Counted from the stretch's first letter, positions 27,069-33,561 are shown. The stretch is DNA of 64,000 bases from Acidobacteriota bacterium (GCA_020199775.1 JAIVJZ010000004.1:62001-126000); one strand, 5' to 3'. The notes: generated by a model not told the origin, from the sequence alone. Numbers and translations are program-made.

Positions 27069-27971
27069 ATGACGATTTTCAAACTGAGCAGTGAAGTCGA
27101 AGCGGCGTCGGGCGCAGGCCGTCCCGTGGTCGCGCTCGAATCGACGGTCATCGCACACGGCCTGCCGCGCCCGCAGAATCTCGAAACCGCGCGGCGGCTC
27201 GAACAGATCGTCCGCGAAGAGGGCGCGACGCCCGCCACCATCGCCATCCTCGGCGGCGTGTTTTGCGTCGGGCTCGACGACGCCCAACTCGAACACCTCG
27301 CCACGAGCGGCGACGTGAAAAAAATAAGTCGGCGCGACCTGCCCGTCGCCGCCGCGCGCCGTTGGGACGGGGCGACCACCGTCGCCTCGACGATCTGGAT
27401 CGCGGAGCGCGCGGGGCTAAAAGTCTTTGCGACGGGCGGCATCGGCGGCGTGCATCGCGGCCGATTGCCCGACGTGTCCGCAGACCTGCCGGAACTTGCG
27501 CGCGCCGCGCGCCTCGTCGTCGTCTGCTCCGGCGCGAAGGTCGTGCTCGACCTCCCGGCCACGCGCGAGTGGTTGGAAACTTACGGCATCACCGTCGTCG
27601 GCTACGGCTGCGACGAGTTGCCCGCCTTCTACCTGCGCCGCAGCGGCCTGCCCGTGGACGTTCGCGCCGACACGCCGGAGGAGGTGGGCGCGATAGCCCG
27701 CGCGCAGTTTGAACTCGGGAAAGACGGCGCGCTGCTCGTCTGCGTGCCCGTCCCGGCGGCGGGCGAAGTTCCGGCAGACTTGCTCAATGAAACTCTGGAA
27801 GCGGCTCTCGCCGAAGCGGAGCGCAATGGCATCAACGGGCGCGAACTGACGCCGTTCCTCCTCTCGCGCATGTCCCGACAGAGCGGCGGCGCGACGCTGC
27901 GCGCCAACATCGCGCTGCTCGAACAGAACGCGCGCGTCGCCGCGCAGATCGCACAAACTTTGAAAGGATGA
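27069..27971 (+). CDS. psuG: Pseudouridine-5'-phosphate glycosidase
   Basis: A 300-residue protein matching PsuG over its full length. It contains VVALESTVIAHGLPRPQNL, GVFCVGLDDAQLEHL, ISRRDLPVAAARRWDGATTVASTIWIA (with the lysine just before ISRRDL), FATGGIGGVHRG and LPAFYLRRSGLPV. The enzyme cleaves pseudouridine 5'-phosphate to uracil and ribose 5-phosphate in the cytoplasm. It starts only seven bases after the previous stop. The usual kinase partner PsuK is not in the window. Salvage of pseudouridine connects loosely with RNA turnover. Confidence 0.93.
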   Translation: MTIFKLSSEVEAASGAGRPVVALESTVIAHGLPRPQNLETARRLEQIVREEGATPATIAILGGVFCVGLDDAQLEHLATSGDVKKISRRDLPVAAARRWDGATTVASTIWIAERAGLKVFATGGIGGVHRGRLPDVSADLPELARAARLVVVCSGAKVVLDLPATREWLETYGITVVGYGCDELPAFYLRRSGLPVDVRADTPEEVGAIARAQFELGKDGALLVCVPVPAAGEVPADLLNETLEAALAEAERNGINGRELTPFLLSRMSRQSGGATLRANIALLEQNARVAAQIAQTLKG

Positions 27972-27992
27972 CGCGAGAAAGCTCCCGCCGTT

Positions 27993-28641
<649 letters not shown>

Positions 28642-28661
<20 letters not shown>

Positions 28662-28724
28662 AGTAAAGACTCAACCGGCTTGAGTGTTTCCCATTCATCG
28701 TTCATCGTTCCGCGTTCATCCTTT
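28642..28724. repeat. ATCGTTC hairpin repeat, copy 3
   Basis: Left arm ACGATGAACGCGGAACGATGA, loop with GTAAAGAC and an inner CTCAACCGGCTTGAG stem, right arm TCATCGTTCATCGTTCCGCG. It overlaps the last codons of nth and lies between two convergent genes, where it may act as a bidirectional terminator. Confidence 0.85.
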
Positions 28725-28727
28725 CCC

Positions 28728-29621
28728 CTACTTGATCCAATCGCGCGTCATGTCGCACCAGAGGGCGAGGCCGCGCCACTCCTGAAAGCGCGCGTAGTGG
28801 CGCGCGATCTTGCGGTCGTCGGCGGCGCGGCCTTTGTTGTGGAGGCGCGCGAAGGTGGCGCGCACCCACGAGTCGAGCGCGAGGCAGTCGTAGCGGCCGA
28901 GCAGCTTGAGAAGGTTATCCGCGGCATACTCGCCGACGCCCTTGACGCGCTTCATTTCGCGTTTGAGATCGGCGGTCGAAAGCTCGCTCGTCATCCAGCC
29001 CTCTACGTCTAGTTCACCGGAGGCGACGCGCTCCGCCAGTTCCTTGAAATAGTTTGCGCGGTAGCCGGCGCGCACGATGTCTCGATAAAAACTCTCCGGC
29101 TCGGCGGCCATCGCTGCGGGCGTGGGGAACGCGTGGCGGCCGTCCTCCGGCGTCGGCCGTCCTAAATTGTTGACCAGCCCCGCGACCATCTTCGTCGTCA
29201 ACGCCCAAGAGCAGTTGGTCGTGCAGATTGTTTTGACCAAATCCTCGTAGACGGTCGGCGAGCGGAGCAGGCGACCCGCGCCTTCGCCCACGATCCAACT
29301 GAACTCCGGTTCGCCCGCGACCGCCGCGTAAAAGATGCTCATCTCGTCGTCGAGCCGGAACATGTGGCGCACGTCGCGCGTGATTCGGGCAACGTCGCGT
29401 TTGCCGAGTTTGCGGCGCGCGGCGGTGTTGACCGCGAGCGCGCCGTCGGGCGAAGTGATATGGACGGTGACGGGCGCGCTGCTGTCGCCGTCGAGAGCGA
29501 GCACGCGTGTGATGCTCCAGCCCGCTTCGTCAAACTCGAAGGGCAGGAGCGCGCGCCAGCCGTGGCTCATCGCGGTGCGTTTGAAGTTGAAGGTGGGCGG
29601 AACCGGAATTGAAATTTGCAC
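28728..29621 (-). CDS. HhH-GPD DNA glycosylase (AlkA/OGG-like)
   Basis: A 297-residue protein with an AlkA-type N-terminal domain (VPPTFNFKRTAMSHGWRALLPF) and a helix-hairpin-helix glycosylase core (VKGVGEYAADNLLKLLG, then CLALDSWVRATF with the conserved catalytic aspartate). No iron-sulfur cysteine set is present. It probably removes alkylated or oxidised bases. The frame begins at a GTG (29621) that keeps the N-terminal family motif, and a later ATG at 29570 would cut into it. It lies 86 bp after the end of the tRNA array on the same strand. Confidence 0.85.
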   Translation of the reverse strand: MQISIPVPPTFNFKRTAMSHGWRALLPFEFDEAGWSITRVLALDGDSSAPVTVHITSPDGALAVNTAARRKLGKRDVARITRDVRHMFRLDDEMSIFYAAVAGEPEFSWIVGEGAGRLLRSPTVYEDLVKTICTTNCSWALTTKMVAGLVNNLGRPTPEDGRHAFPTPAAMAAEPESFYRDIVRAGYRANYFKELAERVASGELDVEGWMTSELSTADLKREMKRVKGVGEYAADNLLKLLGRYDCLALDSWVRATFARLHNKGRAADDRKIARHYARFQEWRGLALWCDMTRDWIK

Positions 29622-29706
29622 GGAAGTTTTCGGCGTCCCTGAGAGAGTGTCGGAGCGCGAGAGAGTTTAACAAATCGGGCGCGGGCGCGTCGCGCGGTAA
29701 GTGTGA

Positions 29707-29779
29707 TCGCGGAGGGAGGAATCGAACCTTCCGTCGCTCGATTATCGGTCGAGTGCTGCTGCCATTGAGCTACTCCGCG
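29707..29779 (-). tRNA. tRNA-Ile(GAT), divergent
   Basis: Last gene of the array in transcription order. The acceptor stem CGCGGAG pairs perfectly. The anticodon loop is CCGATAA, with anticodon GAT (plus-strand 29744-29746) but C at position 33 instead of the near-universal T. The D stem has a C13-C22 mismatch and the T stem an A50-C64 mismatch. CCA is not encoded. Confidence 0.8.
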
Positions 29780-29787
29780 TGAAAAGT

Positions 29788-29863
29788 TGGTTGACCCGAC
29801 GGGGCTCAAACCCGCACCTCGCAGATTAAAAGTCTGCCGCGCTGTCGCTCGCGCTCCGGGTCA
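29788..29863 (-). tRNA. tRNA-Lys(TTT)
   Basis: Anticodon stem GCAGA/TCTGC with loop CTTTTAA. The acceptor stem TGACCCG pairs, the discriminator is A and CCA is encoded (29788-29790). Position 8 appears to be G, not T. Confidence 0.88.
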
Positions 29864-29882
29864 ACATGAGATCGAAGGCGGG

Positions 29883-29924
29883 AAGGCGCACAGCTTCGGC
29901 CGGGCGGCCGGGGCTGTGCGCCTT
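29883..29924. other. Hairpin between two tRNA genes
   Basis: Perfect 12-bp stem (29883-29894 with 29913-29924) and a GC-rich loop that can pair internally. It lies between the Lys and initiator-type Met tRNA genes. It has no long T run, so it may be an RNA processing signal or a weak terminator. Confidence 0.5.
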
Positions 29925-29957
29925 TGCTTGGGGTGAGAAATTGTGGGAGTTGAGAAT

Positions 29958-30036
29958 TGGTTGCGGGGGCAGGAGTCGAACCTGCCGTTAGTCGTGGCTT
30001 ATGAGACCACGGAGCCGCCCTTGCTCTATCCCCGCG
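29958..30036 (-). tRNA. Initiator-type tRNA-Met(CAT)
   Basis: Anticodon loop CTCATAA. Two initiator hallmarks are present: a C1-A72 mismatch at the end of the acceptor (5' CGCGGGG, 3' CCCCGCA) and an A11-T24 pair in the D stem. The anticodon stem GTGGT/GCCAC lacks the full three G-C pairs usual for initiators. CCA is encoded. Confidence 0.88.
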
Positions 30037-30047
30037 CCGGGCCACAC

Positions 30048-30126
30048 TGGCTGCGGCGGCGAGATTCGAACTCGCATCAACTCGTTTACAAGACGAGCGC
30101 TCTTTGAGCCGTTGAGCTACGCCGCA
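30048..30126 (-). tRNA. tRNA-Thr(TGT)
   Basis: Acceptor TGCGGCG/CGCCGCA, anticodon stem CTCGT/ACGAG with loop CTTGTAA, discriminator G, CCA encoded. Confidence 0.92.
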
Positions 30127-30132
30127 AAATTT

Positions 30133-30209
30133 TGGTGGAATGGGAGAGACTCGAACTCTCACCTAACAGTTTGCAAGACTGTCGCTCTGCCGAATTAAGC
30201 TACCATCCC
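30133..30209 (-). tRNA. tRNA-Ala(TGC)
   Basis: Loop CTTGCAA. The acceptor GGGATGG/CCATTCC contains the G3-T70 wobble that identifies alanine tRNA. The discriminator is A and CCA is encoded. Confidence 0.93.
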
Positions 30210-30229
30210 GAAATCAACCCGCGGAAAAT

Positions 30230-30305
30230 TGGTCGCGGAGGCGGGACTCGAACCCGCGCGCTTTCGCTTATGAGGCGAATGCTCTGCCCGTTGAGCTACC
30301 CCGCA
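30230..30305 (-). tRNA. tRNA-Met(CAT), elongator or Ile2
   Basis: Anticodon stem TTCGC/GCGAA with loop CTCATAA. The acceptor TGCGGGG/CTCCGCG has a T1-G72 wobble. CCA is encoded. It could be elongator Met or a lysidine-modified Ile tRNA, which the sequence alone does not settle. Confidence 0.88.
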
Positions 30306-30318
30306 AAGTGCAATCTGT

Positions 30319-30396
30319 TGGCGGGTCTGGCAGGACTCGAACCTGCGCCCACTCGTTTAGAAGACGAGCGCTCTTGTCCGTCTGAGCTACAGACCC
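30319..30396 (-). tRNA. tRNA-Arg(TCT)
   Basis: Acceptor GGGTCTG/CAGACCC, stem CTCGT/ACGAG, loop CTTCTAA, discriminator G, CCA encoded. Confidence 0.93.
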
Positions 30397-30404
30397 TTTG
30401 TGAA

Positions 30405-30481
30405 TGGAGGCGACGGAGGGAGTCGAACCCTCAACCTGCTGTTTACGAGACAGCCGCTCTGCCGGTTGGAGCTACGTCGCC
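30405..30481 (-). tRNA. tRNA-Thr(CGT)
   Basis: Acceptor GGCGACG/CGTCGCC, stem GCTGT/ACAGC, loop CTCGTAA, discriminator T, CCA encoded. Confidence 0.92.
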
Positions 30482-30493
30482 GTCGGGAGATGC

Positions 30494-30548
30494 GGCGTTG
30501 AAAATTCGCGCCGAAAACTCGGCGTCGAAAATTCGGCGTCGAAAATTT
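30494..30548. repeat. Short tandem repeat in the tRNA array
   Basis: Four degenerate copies of a 13-14 nt unit close to GGCGTCGAAAATTC, in the 155-bp spacer between the Thr(CGT) and Val tRNA genes. The rest of that spacer holds no recognisable gene. Confidence 0.7.
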
Positions 30549-30636
30549 GGCCGGGGCGTGAGGCAAGCCGCGCCTCGATTCTCCACACGCCCGCGCGGTC
30601 GCGTTCCGGCGGGTTGAGACACGCCCCGAAAAAGTT

Positions 30637-30713
30637 TGGTAGCCGGTGAAGGATTCGAACCTTCGACATCCTCTTTGTAAGAGAGGCGCTCTGGCCGTCT
30701 GAGCTAACCGGCT
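30637..30713 (-). tRNA. tRNA-Val(TAC)
   Basis: Acceptor AGCCGGT/ACCGGCT, stem CCTCT/AGAGG, loop CTTACAA, discriminator A, CCA encoded. Confidence 0.93.
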
Positions 30714-30725
30714 CTGCGTGCGAAT

Positions 30726-30801
30726 TGGCTGTGGCGGCGGGATTCGAACCCGCAACTTCTTCCTTAACAGGGAAGCACTCCACCGGTTGAGTTACACCAC
30801 A
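30726..30801 (-). tRNA. tRNA-Asn(GTT)
   Basis: Acceptor TGTGGTG/CGCCACA, stem CTTCC/GGAAG, loop CTGTTAA, discriminator G, CCA encoded. Confidence 0.93.
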
Positions 30802-30828
30802 ATAAAACTCTCTCCCTCAGTCGTTCGA

Positions 30829-30900
30829 TGGTCGGGGTTGGAATCGAACCAACCTCTCCGCGTTTTCAGCGCGGCGCTCATCCGTCTGAGCTACCCGACC
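30829..30900 (-). tRNA. tRNA-Phe(GAA)
   Basis: Acceptor GGTCGGG/CCCGACC, stem CCGCG/CGCGG, loop CTGAAAA, discriminator A, no encoded CCA. It is the first tRNA after the HNH gene in transcription order. Confidence 0.93.
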
Positions 30901-30958
30901 GGGTGGCTGACATATCCTTCACTTGCGCGAGATGTGAAGGGCGGGCCACGCCCGCCCT

Positions 30959-31537
30959 TCATATATAGGCGGTGTTTTTCTCCTCGCGCGAAGCGGCCGC
31001 GCCGCCGGCCTCATCGAGAAAGAGGTACTTACGCCATTCGGGTCGCGCCTCGGCGTAGTGGCACAAGACCACGCGCTCCAACTTCACGCGCAGAGCGGAC
31101 TGCGTCGTGAGCAGAGGCATGCGCGCCTCGTCGGGCGTGCGGTTGCCTTTGCGGTTGTTGCAGTCGAGACATGCCGTCACGATGTTGAAGGGCGAGTTGT
31201 CGCCGCCGCGCGAACGCGGGTAGATGTGGTCGAGCGTCAGGACGGCGGGCAGCTTGCGCTCGCCGCAATACTGGCAGCGATACTTGTCGCGGATGTAAAT
31301 GCGCAGCCGCTTCATGCCCGACGCCTCGCGGCGGCGGCGCACGTTGATGTAAGTCTTGCGCCGCACGACCGACGGAACCGGGTACTCTTCGCGCGGCGTG
31401 CGCAGCACCCGTTCGCCGTCCCACTCCTCGACCGTCACGCTGTTGTTGAAGAGCATCACCATCGCGCGCGCCACGCCCACCGTGCCGAGCGGTTCGTAAG
31501 TCTGGTTGAGCAAAAGAACTCTGCCGTTGATCGTCAT
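30959..31537 (-). CDS. HNH endonuclease inside the tRNA array
   Basis: A 192-residue protein with a compact HNH nuclease domain at residues 86-132. It has zinc-binding pairs C88/C91 and C123/C126, the LDHIYPRSRGGDN core (D103-H104) and N118/N127. The N-terminal MTINGRVLLLNQTYEPLG is typical of a widespread stand-alone HNH family. The frame runs further upstream through tRNA genes, but ATG 31537 has a near-perfect Shine-Dalgarno (AAGGAGGTGA) about ten bases before it, so I start it there. It is flanked by tRNA-Cys and tRNA-Phe on the same strand. It might be a homing or mobility nuclease of the array, but that is inference. Confidence 0.9.
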   Translation of the reverse strand: MTINGRVLLLNQTYEPLGTVGVARAMVMLFNNSVTVEEWDGERVLRTPREEYPVPSVVRRKTYINVRRRREASGMKRLRIYIRDKYRCQYCGERKLPAVLTLDHIYPRSRGGDNSPFNIVTACLDCNNRKGNRTPDEARMPLLTTQSALRVKLERVVLCHYAEARPEWRKYLFLDEAGGAAASREEKNTAYI

Positions 31538-31599
31538 GCGGTGTGTCACCTCCTTTCTACATGGAATAGCCGGCGGCGTGCGCGGCCGTGTAAGGGTGA

Positions 31600-31671
31600 A
31601 GCACCCGGCGGGAATTGAACCCGCATTGGACAGTTTTGCAGACTGTCGCCTTCCCATTTGGCTACGGATGC
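31600..31671 (-). tRNA. tRNA-Cys(GCA)
   Basis: Acceptor GCATCCG/CGGGTGC, stem ACAGT/ACTGT, loop CTGCAAA, discriminator T as expected for cysteine, no encoded CCA. Confidence 0.92.
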
Positions 31672-31683
31672 GCGTTGAGAATC

Positions 31684-31759
31684 TGGAACGAGAGGCGGGA
31701 GTTGAACCCGCGACGCCGGTTTGGAAGACCGGAGTGTTCGCCAATTACACCACTCTCGC
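31684..31759 (-). tRNA. tRNA-Gly(TCC)
   Basis: Acceptor GCGAGAG/CTCTCGT, stem CCGGT/ACCGG, loop CTTCCAA, discriminator T, CCA encoded. Confidence 0.92.
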
Positions 31760-31766
31760 CGGAAAG

Positions 31767-31838
31767 CGAGCGGTACAGGACTCGAACCCGTATCGGTCAC
31801 GTTCGAAGCGTGACGCTTTTCCGTTAAGCTAACCGCCC
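31767..31838 (-). tRNA. tRNA-Arg(TCG), array copy
   Basis: Acceptor GGGCGGT/ACCGCTC, stem TCACG/CGTGA, loop CTTCGAA, discriminator G, no encoded CCA. The same anticodon is carried by the solitary tRNA gene at 40600. Confidence 0.91.
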
Positions 31839-31847
31839 TCGAAGGAT

Positions 31848-31923
31848 TGGAGCACCGTGCGGGAATTGAACCCGCGTCTCGGCGTTGGCAACGCCGCGTC
31901 TTAAGCCTCTAGACTAACGATGC
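31848..31923 (-). tRNA. tRNA-Gly(GCC)
   Basis: Acceptor GCATCGT/ACGGTGC, stem CGGCG/CGCCG, loop TTGCCAA, discriminator T, CCA encoded. Confidence 0.92.
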
Positions 31924-31928
31924 GTGAA

Positions 31929-32002
31929 TGGTCGGGGTGGACAGAATCGAACTGTCACCACAAGTTCCCAAGACTTGGATGCGAGCGTTACACCACACCC
32001 CG
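31929..32002 (-). tRNA. tRNA-Pro(TGG)
   Basis: Acceptor CGGGGTG/CACCCCG, stem CAAGT/ACTTG, loop CTTGGGA, discriminator A, CCA encoded. Confidence 0.93.
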
Positions 32003-32041
32003 TTCGAGCGACCGGGCGGAACCCTGCCGCTCAGTCGTTAA

Positions 32042-32114
32042 TGCGCCGCCGGGGGCTCGAACCCCGTCTCCGTCGCTTAAGAGGCGACTGCTGCACCCGT
32101 ATAGCTCGCGGCGC
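32042..32114 (-). tRNA. tRNA-Lys(CTT)
   Basis: Acceptor GCGCCGC/GCGGCGC, stem GTCGC/GCGAC, loop CTCTTAA, discriminator A, no encoded CCA. The D arm is unusual: a three-pair stem with a long loop, and G at position 8. Confidence 0.87.
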
Positions 32115-32124
32115 GCGAAAGAAG

Positions 32125-32197
32125 CGGAACTGGAGGGACTCGAACCCGTCATCGGCTTGCTTGACAAGCAAGTGCCTCACCTCTCGGCCACAGTTCC
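32125..32197 (-). tRNA. tRNA-Asp(GTC)
   Basis: Acceptor GGAACTG/CAGTTCC, stem CTTGC/GCAAG, loop TTGTCAA, discriminator G as expected for aspartate, no encoded CCA. The T stem has only three good pairs. Confidence 0.86.
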
Positions 32198-32208
32198 ATG
32201 AACATTGA

Positions 32209-32284
32209 TAGCGCGTAACGGATTTGAACCGCCGATCTCCTGATCGAAATTCAGGCGGCTTGAACCGGACTCGCCCGGCGCGCC
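32209..32284 (-). tRNA. tRNA-Glu(TTC), divergent copy
   Basis: Stem CCTGA/TCAGG with loop ATTTCGA, anticodon TTC. The acceptor GGCGCGC/ACGCGCT has a G1-T72 wobble and a C7-A66 mismatch, and the D loop is large. No encoded CCA. A second Glu(TTC) gene lies 98 bp away. Confidence 0.78.
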
Positions 32285-32296
32285 GCGGGGAAGTTT

Positions 32297-32372
32297 TGGG
32301 TCGGCTGGCGAGAATCGAACTCGTCGTCTTCGCATCCACAGTGCGACGCTCTGCCGTTGAGCTACAGCCAAC
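32297..32372 (-). tRNA. tRNA-His(GTG)
   Basis: Stem TCGCA/TGCGA, loop CTGTGGA. It has the histidine hallmark of an extra 5' G (position -1, 32372) opposite discriminator C73. CCA is encoded. Confidence 0.93.
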
Positions 32373-32382
32373 ACGAAATTGA

Positions 32383-32457
32383 TAGGGATGGCGGGATTCG
32401 AACCCGCACACGCTTGATTGAAAATCAAGTTGCTTAGACCAGTTTGCATACATCCCC
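32383..32457 (-). tRNA. tRNA-Glu(TTC), second copy
   Basis: Stem CTTGA/TCAAG with loop TTTTCAA. The acceptor GGGGATG/CATCCCT has a G1-T72 wobble. The D arm has a short stem and long loop. Discriminator A, no encoded CCA. Confidence 0.83.
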
Positions 32458-32468
32458 CCGGTTAAATG

Positions 32469-32546
32469 TGGTGCGCGCGGAAAGAATCGAACTTTCACCT
32501 GTGCAGTGTTTGAGACTGCCGCCTCTGCCGGTTGGGCTACGCGCGC
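32469..32546 (-). tRNA. tRNA with Leu anticodon CAA and short variable loop
   Basis: Acceptor GCGCGCG/CGCGCGC, stem GCAGT/ACTGC, loop CTCAAAC, anticodon CAA. The variable region is only about six bases, whereas normal bacterial leucine tRNAs have a long variable arm. Discriminator A, CCA encoded. Confidence 0.85.
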
Positions 32547-32556
32547 GCTCGCCGGA

Positions 32557-32637
32557 TGCGGAAGGTGGGACTCGAACCCACAATCCCGAAGGTTCAGTTT
32601 TTAAGACTGACGCGTTTGCCCTTTACGCCACTTCCGC
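32557..32637 (-). tRNA. tRNA-Leu(TAA)
   Basis: Acceptor GCGGAAG/CTTCCGC, stem TCAGT/ACTGA, loop CTTAAAA. It has a long variable arm with a small stem (CC-TTC-GG), as expected for class II leucine tRNA. Discriminator A, no encoded CCA. Confidence 0.92.
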
Positions 32638-32647
32638 GCGAACTTGA

Positions 32648-32734
32648 TACTGGAGGTGGGACTCGAACCCACAAATGAGACTGCTGCTCTCGGCGCACTC
32701 AACGCCGCGCGTCTGCCTGTTCCGCCACCCCAGC
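32648..32734 (-). tRNA. tRNA-Leu(GAG)
   Basis: Acceptor GCTGGGG/CTCCAGT, stem CGGCG/CGCCG, loop TTGAGTG, long variable arm, discriminator A, no encoded CCA. Confidence 0.9.
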
Positions 32735-32746
32735 GTGATTCGTAAA

Positions 32747-32819
32747 TGCCGACGAAGAGATTCGAACTCTTACTGACTAGTTCCTAAGACTAGCGCCTCT
32801 TCCGTTGGGCTACGTCGGC
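32747..32819 (-). tRNA. tRNA with Leu anticodon TAG and short variable loop
   Basis: Acceptor GCCGACG/CGTCGGC, stem CTAGT/ACTAG, loop CTTAGGA, anticodon TAG. The variable region is five bases, so the class II arm of leucine tRNA is missing. Discriminator A, no encoded CCA. Confidence 0.86.
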
Positions 32820-32830
32820 CGAAAAGAAAG

Positions 32831-32903
32831 CTCCGGGGGAAGGACTTGAACCCTCATCTCCTGATCCAAAGTCAGGCGTCACTGCCGGTTAGACGACCCC
32901 GGA
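32831..32903 (-). tRNA. tRNA-Gln(TTG)
   Basis: Acceptor TCCGGGG/CCCCGGA, stem CCTGA/TCAGG, loop CTTTGGA, discriminator G, no encoded CCA. Confidence 0.92.
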
Positions 32904-32913
32904 ATAAATTGAA

Positions 32914-32988
32914 AGAACCCGGCGCGATTCGAACGCGCGACCTCAAGCTCCGCAAGCTTGCGCTCTCAATCCGCTGAGCTACGGGTTC
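32914..32988 (-). tRNA. tRNA-Arg(GCG)
   Basis: Acceptor GAACCCG/CGGGTTC, stem CAAGC/GCTTG, loop TTGCGGA. A genomic GCG anticodon is unusual, since bacteria normally read CGN arginine codons with ACG. Discriminator T, no encoded CCA. Confidence 0.88.
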
Positions 32989-32995
32989 GGGGGAA

Positions 32996-33078
32996 ACGAT
33001 GAAGTAGGAACGATGAACGATGAAGTAAAAGCAAGGCGTCTTCGGTTCATCGTTCATCGTTCCTACTTCATCGTTCAT
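32996..33078. repeat. ATCGTTC hairpin repeat, copy 4, inside the tRNA array
   Basis: Left arm of AACGATGA units, a loop with GTAAAAGCAAGGCGTCTTC, right arm of TTCATCGTTC units ending CTACTTCATCGTTCATTG. It separates the Ser(TGA) and Arg(GCG) tRNA genes. Confidence 0.85.
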
Positions 33079-33084
33079 TGTTGA

Positions 33085-33169
33085 CGGAGAGTAGAGGACT
33101 CGAACCCCTAAGAGCTTTCACGCTCGCCGGTTTTCAAGACCGGAGCCAGACCGTTTTGGCGTACCCTCC
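33085..33169 (-). tRNA. tRNA-Ser(TGA)
   Basis: Acceptor GGAGGGT/ACTCTCC, stem CCGGT/ACCGG, loop CTTGAAA, long variable arm with GAGC/GCTC stem, discriminator G as expected for serine, no encoded CCA. Confidence 0.92.
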
Positions 33170-33177
33170 GCGAAAGT

Positions 33178-33252
33178 TGGCAGGAGCATTCGGAGTCGAA
33201 CCGAAAGAGACAGTTTTGGAGACTGCCGTGTTGCCATTTACACCATGCTCCT
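33178..33252 (-). tRNA. tRNA-Trp(CCA)
   Basis: Acceptor AGGAGCA/TGCTCCT, stem GCAGT/ACTGT, loop CTCCAAA, discriminator G, CCA encoded. Confidence 0.93.
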
Positions 33253-33268
33253 CCGTTTCAAATCGAGA

Positions 33269-33350
33269 TGCGTGCGGTAGGACTCGCACCTACGTAGTCC
33301 GCAGACGCCTGATTTACAGTCAGGTGCTTTTGCTGCTCAGCCACGCACGC
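33269..33350 (-). tRNA. tRNA-Tyr(GTA)
   Basis: First gene of the array. Acceptor GCGTGCG/CGCACGC, stem CCTGA/TCAGG, loop CTGTAAA, long variable arm, discriminator A, no encoded CCA. The T loop reads TGCGAGT, with G at the normally invariant position 55. Confidence 0.9.
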
Positions 33351-33363
33351 TTGAAAAATTGCC

Positions 33364-33394
33364 ATCGTAAAAAAAGTAAAAAAGTAAAAAACAA
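33364..33394 (-). promoter_or_regulatory. Possible promoter of the tRNA array
   Basis: On the minus strand, TTGTTT (33389-33394) and TACGAT (33364-33369) are separated by 19 T-rich bases, with the Tyr tRNA 5' end 14 bp downstream. The spacing is longer than ideal, so this is tentative. Confidence 0.35.
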
Positions 33395-33561
33395 CGAGGG
33401 CGGAGAGCGACGCGCTTTCGCCGGAAACACTAGCGGCGCACGCTTCTCCTGTAGACGGCACGGCCTGTGAAACTCTTGCCGGAGCACTCACAACCGCGCC
33501 GTCCGAATGAAGGCGACGCCCGCCGCCCTCGTCCGTACAAAAATCAATTCAGTTATCAAAC
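33395..33561. other. Intergenic stretch upstream of the tRNA array
   Basis: No convincing gene, tRNA or repeat is visible here. It lies between the possible array promoter and the terminator at 33562. Confidence 0.5.

Noticed and set aside
31538-31744. Longer N-terminus for the HNH endonuclease
   Set aside because: It would read through two tRNA genes, and the ATG at 31537 has a near-perfect Shine-Dalgarno.
30001-33470. Plus-strand ORFs across the tRNA region with peptides such as GGIRTRNFFLNREALHRLSYTT
   Set aside because: They are antisense readings of tRNA genes. Such tRNA-antisense peptides are a well-known source of false protein annotations.
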